From Priapulus caudatus (Eukaryota > Priapulida > Priapulimorpha > Priapulimorphida > Priapulidae), in contig NW_014577445.1 in NCBI RefSeq assembly GCF_000485595.1, forward strand, positions 25,562 to 50,006: 24,445 nucleotides of DNA, given 5' to 3'. The position numbers were made by a program, and so were the translations under genes. The notes under the pieces were generated by a model that was given only the letters and a program-made list of their open reading frames with translations, was not told the DNA's origin and searched no databases. Shown in pieces: positions 21,001 through 24,445 of the stretch (position 1 is the stretch's first letter; each line of letters opens with the position of its first letter).

Positions 21001-21789
21001 CTGGACGAGATCCTCGAGAAGCTTCCCGAGGAGTTCAACCTCGCGGAGATCATGAGCAAGGCAGAGGAGCGTACGCCGTACGTCGTCGTCGCCTTCCAGG
21101 AGTGCGAGCGCATGAACACGCTGACCGCCGAGATGCGTCGCTCGCTGCGGGAGCTCGACCTCGGTCTGAAGGGAGAGCTGACCATCACCAACGACATGGA
21201 GGACCTCTCCAACTCGCTCTACTTCGACCAGGTGCCGGCGTCGTGGACGAAGCGCGCGTACCCGTCGATGCACACGCTCGCGGCGTGGTACGCCGACCTG
21301 CTGCTGCGCATCAAGGAGCTCGAGAACTGGACGACGGACTTCCAGCTTCCCGTCTCCGTGTGGCTCGCCGGCTTCTTCAACCCGCAGTCGTTCCTCACCG
21401 CCATCATGCAGTCGATGGCGCGCAAGAACGAGTGGCCGCTCGACCGCATGTGCCTGCAGTGCGACGTCACCAAGAAGAACAAGGAGGACTTCACGAGCGC
21501 GCCCCGCGAGGGTTCCTACGTTCACGGACTCTTCATGGAGGGCGCTCGCTGGGACACGCAGTCCGGCATGATCACCGACTCCCGCCTCAAGGAGATGTTC
21601 CCGGCGATGCCCGTCATGTTCATCCGGGCGATCCCGGTGGACAAGGTGGACTCGCGTAACGTGTACGAGTGTCCCGTGTACAAGACGCGTCAGCGCGGAC
21701 CCACATACATCTGGACGTTCAACCTGAAGACTAAGGAGAAGCCTGCGCGATGGGTGCTGGCAGGCGTGGCCCTGCTGCTGCAGGTGTAA
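573..21789 (+). CDS. Axonemal dynein heavy chain, outer-arm beta type (DNAH9/11/17 class), whole gene
   Basis: This is the ATP-dependent minus-end-directed motor of the ciliary/flagellar outer dynein arm. It forms a heterodimer or trimer with other heavy chains and slides doublet microtubules. Nine coding exons join to about 4,460 residues, the usual size for this class. In order they give an N-terminal tail (exon 1), a linker (end of exon 1), AAA1 with GPAGTGKT and CFDEFN, AAA2 with GIAGTGKT and LLDGDID, AAA3 with GPAGTGKT, and AAA4 (P-loop degraded in this sequence). The stalk and microtubule-binding domain, AAA5, AAA6 and the C-terminal domain follow. Intron phases are 0,2,2,0,0,0,0,0. The N-terminus resembles sea urchin beta chains, and the end ALLLQV-stop matches the family. 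I cannot separate DNAH9, DNAH11 and DNAH17, so no symbol is given. Exons 6 and 7 contain frame-breaking indels, which may be sequence error or true damage. Confidence 0.93.
5763..6212 (+). other. Intron 1 with AT and GAT/GCT microsatellites
   Basis: This is a phase 0 GT-AG intron, with donor CAG|GTGAAC and acceptor TTAATGTGCAG|GTACAA. It contains a TA-dinucleotide tract at about 5779-5836. A trinucleotide stretch of GATGAT/GCTGCT type runs from about 5892 to 5960, and an AATACTAATGCTAATG-like stretch from about 5970 to 6050. No coding capacity or RNA gene was recognised. Confidence 0.85.
6213..6391 (+). CDS. Dynein beta heavy chain, coding exon 2 (linker to AAA1 junction)
   Basis: This 179-nt exon continues the frame from KKQ with [15 protein letters not shown], then [20 protein letters not shown] and [10 protein letters not shown]. 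These are strongly conserved family segments just before AAA1. It ends in phase 2 after the AG of an arginine codon. The only junction that joins cleanly to exon 3 is AG|GCACGT, a GC donor; no GT nearby keeps the frame (a GT at 6396 leads to an immediate stop after the next acceptor). Confidence 0.88.
6392..6726 (+). other. Intron 2, probable GC-AG intron
   Basis: The donor is CACAG|GCACGT and the acceptor TGTTGACAG|GTGGGAT. The arginine codon is split AG/G, and the exon 3 protein [20 protein letters not shown] follows as expected for the family. The interior is AT-rich with no recognised element. Confidence 0.75.
6727..6840 (+). CDS. Dynein beta heavy chain, coding exon 3 (start of AAA1)
   Basis: This 114-nt exon encodes [20 protein letters not shown] and then [18 protein letters not shown]. 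The latter leads into AAA1 and is nearly invariant among beta-class axonemal dyneins. It enters in phase 2 and leaves in phase 2 at ACAG|GTATGC, splitting another arginine codon AG/G. Both ends are set by the reading frame and family similarity. Confidence 0.9.
6841..7086 (+). other. Intron 3 with TCTA-rich simple sequence
   Basis: This is a 246-bp phase 2 GT-AG intron, with donor ACAG|GTATGC and acceptor TTATCTATATAG|GTGTTAC. The 3' half is a degenerate TCTA/TTTA repeat at about 6972-7033. Open frames crossing it are chance extensions of the flanking exons. Confidence 0.85.
7087..8572 (+). CDS. Dynein beta heavy chain, coding exon 4 (AAA1 and AAA2)
   Basis: This 1,486-nt exon encodes residues about 1828-2323. 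AAA1, the main ATPase site, has Walker A GPAGTGKT at nt 7142-7165 (residues about 1847-1854) and Walker B CFDEFN from nt 7292. AAA2 has Walker A GIAGTGKT at nt 7985-8008 and a Walker B-like LLDGDIDP after nt 8201, then [14 protein letters not shown] and the arginine-finger region [12 protein letters not shown]. All catalytic motifs are intact. It ends AEVSHIQ at CAG|GTAATG in phase 0. The last 25 bases of this exon and the donor are repeated several times in the following intron. Confidence 0.95.
8548..9140 (+). repeat. Dispersed tandem array of the exon 4 / donor junction (6 copies)
   Basis: The unit runs CATCGCCGAGGTCTCTCACA, then TACAG|GTAATGCACACCTG and a TA tract. Copies start at 8548 (the real exon end), 8639 (identical over at least 43 bp), 8756, 8965, 9038 and 9104, with rising divergence. 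Five of the six keep the bases CACATACAG or a close variant, and copies 2, 4 and 5 keep a usable GTAATG or GTATAC donor. A 13-bp inverted fragment (CAGGTGTGCATTA) is at 8863-8875. No copy after the first has a plausible acceptor before it, so they look like decoy donors rather than extra exons. Confidence 0.85.
8573..9259 (+). other. Intron 4, filled with copies of its own 5' splice junction
   Basis: This is a phase 0 GT-AG intron, with donor CAG|GTAATG and acceptor TCACGTTACAG|ATGCTC. Most of it is TA dinucleotide tracts separating repeated copies of the exon 4 end plus donor. A short G/A-rich unique patch lies at about 8876-8930. Open frames here on either strand are translations of TA repeats and are not genes. 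Confidence 0.85.
9260..10279 (+). CDS. Dynein beta heavy chain, coding exon 5 (AAA3)
   Basis: This 1,020-nt exon (340 residues, about 2324-2663) is phase 0 at both ends. It opens [10 protein letters not shown] after [21 protein letters not shown] and [19 protein letters not shown] lead to the AAA3 P-loop GPAGTGKT at nt 9653-9676. [20 protein letters not shown], then [19 protein letters not shown] (Walker B region) and [19 protein letters not shown] follow. It ends [10 protein letters not shown] at CAG|GTACGT. The motifs are complete and there is no frame break. Confidence 0.95.
10280..11241 (+). other. Intron 5, mostly unique sequence
   Basis: This is a 962-bp phase 0 GT-AG intron, with donor CCAG|GTACGT and acceptor CTGCGTTGCAG|GGCATG. 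It starts with a short GTCGTT-like repeat and has a T-run near 10987. I see no gene, RNA or mobile element. Confidence 0.8.
11242..11404 (+). CDS. Dynein beta heavy chain, coding exon 6 (AAA3-AAA4 link), frame disrupted
   Basis: The family sequence continues as [13 protein letters not shown], then after two indels LVRLWMH and [20 protein letters not shown] ending ASKFFE at GAG|GTACTT. The exon is 163 nt, where phase 0 to phase 0 needs a multiple of three. Read straight through it hits TAG at 11287-11289. The pattern fits one missing base near 11286 and two extra bases near 11308, a net +1. The rest of the gene is under clear coding constraint, so base errors are likely. True mutation cannot be excluded. 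Confidence 0.8.
12420..13530 (+). repeat. G-rich minisatellite, about 23 copies of a roughly 47-bp unit
   Basis: The unit is approximately GATGATACACTGTAGAGACA followed by GGGAGGGGTGTAGGGGGGAG and GGGTGTAGG. The landmark CACTGTAGAGACAG or a variant occurs about 23 times between 12433 and 13480. Copies differ mostly by single-base gains and losses, which looks more like noisy sequencing than substitution drift. Antisense proline/serine/threonine-rich open frames across it are repeat translations. Confidence 0.85.
14072..14320 (-). other. Unassigned 82-codon open frame, possible transposon remnant
   Basis: On the minus strand this frame reads [20 protein letters not shown] and continues with a lysine-rich segment and [18 protein letters not shown] do not recognise the protein. 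It lies in the intron opposite to the host gene and has no visible domain motif. Related TCCTTGAAAAG words recur about 2.5 kb upstream in the same intron. It may be a repeat-derived fragment or chance; it is unlikely to be a functional gene. Confidence 0.2.
14452..15170 (+). repeat. Interrupted (CT)n microsatellite, about 0.7 kb
   Basis: This is nearly pure CT/TCTC on the + strand with interruptions, including an uninterrupted CT run around 14775-14825. It lies upstream of the exon 7 acceptor and therefore acts as, or merges with, a very long polypyrimidine region. Long Ser-Leu open frames in two registers and Arg-Glu frames on the other strand are artefacts of the repeat. Confidence 0.95.
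15239..15556 (+). CDS. Dynein beta heavy chain, coding exon 7 (AAA4 P-loop exon), heavily frame-disrupted
   Basis: After the TCCTCGGCAG acceptor, family sequence can be followed across shifting frames: [73 protein letters not shown], and GLE at GAG|GTAGGT. The order and spacing match about 105 residues of AAA4. At least eight small indels break it. The P-loop GGSGK can be read only to GGSG at 15502-15513, where the lysine and following bases are garbled. The expected next residues VFQITLRKG start exon 8, which fixes the phase 0 end. The last bases and the donor are repeated downstream, so the end used could be a later copy. Confidence 0.75.
15520..15992 (+). repeat. Tandem array of the exon 7 end and its 5' splice site (7 copies)
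   Basis: The unit is about 65-78 bp: AGTCTAGCGCGCTAGCAGCC, then TACATCAGCGGACTAGAG|GT, then AGGTGACACGCGCGGGGGCG and a G-rich tail. Copies begin near 15520, 15589, 15654, 15724, 15795, 15872 and 15946. The coding half corresponds to residues (Q)SLARLAAYISGLE directly after the AAA4 P-loop; the other half is the donor and the first intron bases. Four copies, including the exon itself, keep GAG|GTAGGT or GAG|GTAGGC, the third-to-last copy being the GGC variant. Confidence 0.85.
16038..16063 (-). other. Hammerhead-like CTGATGA...GAAA motif (possible Penelope-like element relic)
   Basis: Read on the minus strand, GCCTGATGAAGACAGATAAT is followed by TCCCGAAATCGTTGCGAATG. It carries CTGATGA and GAAA, the two conserved core boxes of a type I hammerhead, followed by a possible short stem III (TCG-TTG-CGA). 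CCTGATGAAG...CGAAA-CGTTGCG is a familiar motif near the ends of Penelope-like retroelements. I could not build a convincing stem II, so catalytic activity is unsupported; this is a motif match only. Confidence 0.25.
16293..16479. mobile_element. hAT-like non-autonomous MITE
   Basis: This 187-bp segment starts CAGGGTTTCTCAAGG and ends CTTGGAGAACCCTG, giving imperfect terminal inverted repeats of about 14 bp (complement of the 3' end: CAGGGTTCTCCAAG). CAGGGTT(C)TC(C)AA ends are typical of hAT family elements. The interior is GC-richer than the surrounding AT DNA and has no open frame. The flanks are TA-rich, and I could not confirm an 8-bp target-site duplication (ATAAAATA against ATATATAT). 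Confidence 0.55.
16561..17352 (+). CDS. Dynein beta heavy chain, coding exon 8 (rest of AAA4, start of stalk)
   Basis: This 792-nt exon (264 residues) is phase 0 at both ends. It opens [20 protein letters not shown] after GTGTTGTAG, then [40 protein letters not shown] and [20 protein letters not shown] follow. [19 protein letters not shown] completes AAA4, and [20 protein letters not shown] precedes the stalk. Heptad-like [20 protein letters not shown] and [20 protein letters not shown] form the first antiparallel coiled-coil helix. It ends LIQ at CAG|GTGAGG. There is no frame break. Confidence 0.95.
17353..17655 (+). other. Intron 8
   Basis: This is a 303-bp phase 0 GT-AG intron within the stalk coding region, with donor ATACAG|GTGAGG and acceptor CACCACCAG|GTCGTT. 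The first 90 bases are G-rich. The remainder is AT-rich with CATCATAACA-like words near 17565 and 17598. There are no genes. Confidence 0.88.
17656..21789 (+). CDS. Dynein beta heavy chain, coding exon 9 (stalk, MTBD, AAA5, AAA6, C-terminal domain)
   Basis: This 4,134-nt terminal coding exon has 1,377 codons plus TAA at 21787. It opens [15 protein letters not shown] in the stalk. The microtubule-binding tip includes [20 protein letters not shown] and [20 protein letters not shown]; the stalk returns with CDVEPKR. AAA5 holds [17 protein letters not shown] and [20 protein letters not shown]. The strut has [20 protein letters not shown], and AAA6 [20 protein letters not shown] with [20 protein letters not shown]. 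The C-terminal cap has [20 protein letters not shown] and [14 protein letters not shown] and ends GVALLLQV. Every landmark is intact, with no frame break. The earliest codons up to GTG 17680 belong to the exon, since the start is a splice acceptor rather than a Met. Confidence 0.95.
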   Translation, partial: VVAIETEKVSKEKAIADVEEKKVAVIAKEVGQKASDCERDLAKAEPALAAAQEALNTLNKNNLTELKSFGSPPAVVVSVGAAVMCLLAPGGKVSKDRSWKAAKVMMAKVDQFLDSLITYDKENIHESCLKAVAPYLADPDFTYEFVSGKSMAAAGLCSWVVNIVRFYTVYCDVEPKRLALNTANAELAAAQEKLSSIKKKLQELEETLQNLTSQFERATAEKLRCQQEADSTNRTISLANRLVGGLASENVRWAESVAEYREQEKTLPGDVLLVTAFVSYVGCFTRRYRLQMMNDMWLPFLRAQKNPIPITSDLDPLSMLTDDADVAGWNNEGLPSDRMSTENATILTNSERWPLMIDPQLQGVKWIKTKYGEALRTIRLGSRGYLDVIEAALSSGDVVLIENIGESVDAVLDPLLGRNTIKKGRAIRMGDKEVEYNANFRLILHTKLANPHYKPEMQAQTTLINFTVTRDGLEDQLLAEVVSKERPDLERLKSDLTKQQNDFKIVLKTLEDSLLSRLSAAEGNFLGDTALVENLETTKKTAAEIERKVAEAKTTEVEINTARELYRPAAAKASLLYFILNDLNKINPIYQFSLKAFSVVFQKAIERAEPSDDVRQRVVNLIDCITYSVFVYTTRGLFECDKLIFTAQMAFLVLIMNREIAPAELDFLLRFPVVVNVTSPVDFLPNHGWGGVKALSALEDFRNLDRDIEGSAKRWKKFAESECPEKEKFPQEWKNKTSLQKLCIMRALRPDRMTYAVRNFIEEKMGAKYVEGRQVEFAKSYEESGPATPVFFILSPGVDPLKDVEALGKKLGFTFDNKNFHNVSLGQGQEVVAEQAMEVAAKDGHWVILQNVHLVAKWLPMLEKLLERYSVGSHESFRVYMSAEPAGTPDAHIIPSGILETSIKITNEPPTGMHANLHKALDNFTQDTLEMCAREAEFKSILFSLCYFHAVVAERRKFGPQGWNRVYPFNTGDLTISVNVLYNYLEANPKVPWEDLRYLFGEIMYGGHITDDWDRRLCKTYLEEYTHPDQLEGELYLAPGFAVPPNSDYKGYHLYIDEYLPAESPYLYGLHPNAEIGFLTTTCENLFKTLFEMQPRDSGAGGGAGVTREEKVKATLDEILEKLPEEFNLAEIMSKAEERTPYVVVAFQECERMNTLTAEMRRSLRELDLGLKGELTITNDMEDLSNSLYFDQVPASWTKRAYPSMHTLAAWYADLLLRIKELENWTTDFQLPVSVWLAGFFNPQSFLTAIMQSMARKNEWPLDRMCLQCDVTKKNKEDFTSAPREGSYVHGLFMEGARWDTQSGMITDSRLKEMFPAMPVMFIRAIPVDKVDSRNVYECPVYKTRQRGPTYIWTFNLKTKEKPARWVLAGVALLLQV

Positions 21790-22323
21790 CACAGGTGTGT
21801 GAGCTACAGGTGTGTGAGTTGTGAAGTGCATGTGTGAGATTCGGCGTGTGGGATCACGTGTGGTTGCTGCTGTGAGGTTTAAGAGGTGAGGTTTCATATG
21901 TGAGTTTGCAGCTGCGAGTGGAGTTCATACAAGGTTCATTCCTATCCGTTCTAGTTTTGATGGGATTTGATGGGTTATGGAGCTTTACAGTGGGTTTTAC
22001 TATGACTTCTATGATGGACTTAAAGAAAGAGTCGATAAAAATGTTAAACAGTCCAATATTAAAATCTAATAAATCTATCTATATATATATATTTATATGC
22101 GGTAATGTGAGAGCTTCACTAATAAATAGTCCTCCATGTGTGTGTCTGTGAAGCAGTGCATTTATGCCAAAGTTACTCGTGCCAAATAATACGGACAACA
22201 TATCTGAAAACTCGTTATATGGCACGTATAATTATAAAACCATATATTAGGTAATATTCGGTTTTTTAACATGTATCCGTGTTGTTATTTGGTTGTACAT
22301 TCGGTTTTTAGTGATGAAATAAA
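21790..22323 (+). terminator. 3' UTR with three candidate poly(A) signals
   Basis: AATAAA occurs at 22068-22073, 22121-22126 and 22318-22323. A GT-rich stretch (TGTGTGTGTCTGTG) at about 22137-22150 could be the downstream element for the first or second signal. Immediately after the stop there is a run of related GTGTGAG-type words (21790-21905). The cleavage site cannot be chosen from sequence alone. Confidence 0.5.
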
Positions 22324-22394
22324 TGCACGTACTTGATAATGAGCCTTTTCTGCACGTTTTGTGGGAACATTTTTATTTCCTGGATACACAATTA

Positions 22395-23040
22395 AATTTT
22401 ATCATGTACACATATCTACCTACTTACATGTACCTATTTACCTACCTACATATACATGTACCTACCTACCTACCTACATGACTTGTACATGTACCTACAT
22501 GTACACGTACCTACCTACCTACCTACCTACATGTACATGTACCTATCGCTACCTACCTTACTTACCATGTACATTCGTACCACTTACCTACCTAACATGT
22601 ACATGTAGCCGATAACCTACAGGATGTACATGTACCTATTTACCTACCTACATATACATGTACCTACCTACCTACCTACATGTACACGTACCTACCTACC
22701 TACCTACCTACATGTACATGTACCTACCTATACCTACCTACATGTACATGTACCTATTTACCTACCTACCTAGCTACATGTAGATGTACCTGTTTATCTA
22801 CCTACCTACATGTACATGTACTTATTTACCTACCTATCTACCTACATGTACATGTACCTACCTACCTACCTACATGCACATGTACCCACCTACCTACCTA
22901 CACATACATGTACTTATCTACTTACCTAGGCTAGCTACCTAGCTACCAACCACCACACCTACTTACCTAGCCACCCACCAGCGAACAAATCTACCTACCT
23001 AGTTACCAAGCTACCAACCAACCAACCAACCTACCCAATG
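22395..23040 (+). repeat. CCTA / ACATGTAC compound satellite
   Basis: (CCTA)n blocks alternate with the palindromic ACATGTACATGTACC, forming a higher-order unit of roughly 50-100 bp that recurs many times to about 22915. It decays into CTAGCTACC and CCAACCAACC variants up to about 23040. Long Tyr/Leu/Pro/Thr-rich open frames across it are repeat translations and not proteins. Confidence 0.9.
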
Positions 23041-24400
23041 AACTAGTTGAAATTTGTACAACAGCTTAGAAGTACCAGTGACAACAACAACAACATAAAT
23101 ATACATGAGCAAAATATTAATTTTGATTTATTGTTATTACCAACCTCATCTCACGACAGTCGACGTAATTATTTCCACCATCACGCGTACAACACACACG
23201 CATCTGTCTGAAACCAACGAATCTCCGCTGAGCCTTTGAATTTCGACCAACCAAACTAAACCATACGGCCCTAGTCTAGAAGAGATGTCCCACAATACTT
23301 CATGTCTACAATACAATACACAATGGCCGGGTCATGTTTTCTAGACTAGCTCCAAACATACAACCAACGTCGCTTCAGTTTATGAGCTAGCCGCAACAAC
23401 AAGGAATTCCGTCGGTGCGTACCTTACAGATTTGTGGTGATTTACGTACGTGGCGTTTACAGATTTGCGTACAGATTTGTGGTGAAACCACAGACTAACG
23501 GATACAATTGTATGTTATAAATGTATCCGTTAGTCTGTGGTGAAACTGTGCATATCGGCTACCATCATCCCATCAGCCACACGAGGCATGCTCTGTTACC
23601 AGTAACTTATACATAACTTACTGTTTAACTACTGTTTTACTGTTTTAGCTGTTAACTAGCTCTAGAACTATAGCCCTTCGCTCCGCCACAGGTTGTAACA
23701 TGACTAACTGCTGACCAGGTGAAGTGGTGCTGCTTTTAATATCATATTAATTCTACAGGACACGATTTTGAAGGAGAGGTACGCGTGTACAATTATAAAT
23801 AGTTTACCAGTGTGCACCGAGTGTACAGGTTTTCAGGTACATGTACTCTCTACCTGCCAAGACAGTTAATTCACGAGAATGTACAAACCCCATCACTCAT
23901 CACCCACCCACATGCACCAGCTAACACTGGTTTTGCAAAACCTACATGTCAGTACCCCGTTCACACTACTATCATTAACCTATTTATACGGAAGTGTAAT
24001 TCAAAATTCGAGCTTCGAATTCAGTATACATACTGATAGGGTTATGCTATATTACCTACCACTGTCCATTTCGTTCAAGAACTTCGATGTATTATTAAAT
24101 CATTCAAACACACCGACAAGGATGCGTGCATATGCTACAACAAGTTTAAAATAAGTTAGAACTATTTTACAATGCGTATAAAAATTATTAGATAACCACA
24201 ACGAACCGCAACGTTTTTACAACCTATTAAAAAAATTATACAAAAGTGTAAAATAATTTCTTAACATGGTTATTATGTGGTTACTGAAACATAACTATGA
24301 GGTAACATATTTATACGTAATAGGCTTCTGCCTCTATCGAACGAACGCACAAAGTTTCATAAAAGTTAGCTCATAACCTGTACATAGAGCTGCACTGAAT
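23041..24400. other. Gene-free AT-rich flank
   Basis: No gene, tRNA or recognised mobile element was found in this 1.36-kb stretch. It holds a short CAACAACAACAA run near 23083 and three partial copies of a TTTGTGGTGA or TTTGCGTAC word around 23430-23485. Those lead into the perfect hairpin at 23487-23541. Short open frames near 23812-24154 have no recognisable features. Confidence 0.6.
23487..23541. repeat. Perfect 20-bp inverted repeat (hairpin, 15-nt loop)
   Basis: The left arm ACCACAGACTAACGGATACA (23487-23506) is the exact complement of the right arm TGTATCCGTTAGTCTGTGGT (23522-23541). The loop is 15 nt and AT-rich. The sequence just left also folds locally (TGTGGT-GAA-ACCACA). A perfect stem of this length is not expected by chance and suggests a recent palindromic element or the ends of a small MITE. 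Confidence 0.85.
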
Positions 24401-24445
24401 TCACGCACACGCACGCACGCACGCACGCGCACGCACGCACGCACA
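24401..24445. repeat. (CACG)n microsatellite at the window edge
   Basis: A CACACGCACGCACG repeat runs to the end of the window with a GCGCAC interruption. Its full length is unknown because the window stops inside it. Confidence 0.9.

Noticed and set aside
21784-21789. CAG|GTGTAA as a splice donor leading to another exon
   Set aside because: The protein ends exactly where the family ends (ALLLQ plus one residue), so GTG-TAA is read as the last codon and stop.
20719-21897. 392-codon open frame on the minus strand opposite the last exon, and similar long antisense frames under exons 1, 4, 5 and 9
   Set aside because: They are shadows of a GC3-rich coding strand; they show no family similarity, and their Arg/Val/Leu/Asp/Glu-rich composition follows from the sense codons.
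22361-22934. Tyr/Leu/Pro/Thr-rich open frames of 84 codons
   Set aside because: They read through the CCTA/ACATGTAC satellite and change with unit length.

Overview
This window is animal nuclear DNA dominated by one gene: an axonemal dynein heavy chain of the outer-arm beta class (DNAH9/DNAH11/DNAH17 type, the sea urchin ciliary beta chain group), on the + strand from about 573 to 21789. The evidence is long uninterrupted coding blocks with continuous heavy-chain similarity from an N-terminus beginning MGEVEDSR to a C-terminus ending in GVALLLQV and a stop. Between them are the AAA1 to AAA3 P-loops, the stalk with its microtubule-binding tip, and the C-terminal domain. Canonical spliceosomal introns, AT-rich intergenic DNA, many microsatellites and transposon-like remnants point to a metazoan, probably an aquatic invertebrate with motile 9+2 cilia or sperm. 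I cannot name the species. Coding exons are strongly GC-rich at third positions, while the flanks and most introns are AT-rich.

Layout: 1-490 is a putative promoter/5' leader with a G-rich tract and a perfect DR1 nuclear-receptor-type site. 491-571 is a likely 81-bp intron in the 5' UTR. Coding exons are 573-5762, 6213-6391, 6727-6840, 7087-8572, 9260-10279, 11242-11404, 15239-15556 (3' end uncertain), 16561-17352 and 17656-21789. Together they encode about 4,460 residues, the normal size for this family. Candidate poly(A) signals lie at 22068, 22121 and 22318. From 22.4 kb to the end there is no gene, only CCTA/ACATGTAC repeats, a perfect 20-bp hairpin and a terminal CACG microsatellite.

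The gene acts alone here. I see no second protein-coding gene and no operon-like or multi-gene system. The product is the ATP-driven motor of the ciliary outer dynein arm.

The unusual material is in architecture and repeats. (1) The gene has only nine coding exons, including intron-free blocks of 5.2 kb and 4.1 kb. (2) At two separate introns (4 and 7) the last coding bases of the exon plus the 5' splice site have been tandemly amplified, giving arrays of decoy donors. (3) Exon 6 and especially exon 7 carry small indels that break the frame. They lie next to noisy repeat arrays, so base-calling or gap-filling error is at least as likely as pseudogenisation. (4) One intron is best explained as GC-AG. 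(5) Intron 7 also holds a hAT-like MITE and a hammerhead-like motif reminiscent of Penelope-like elements.
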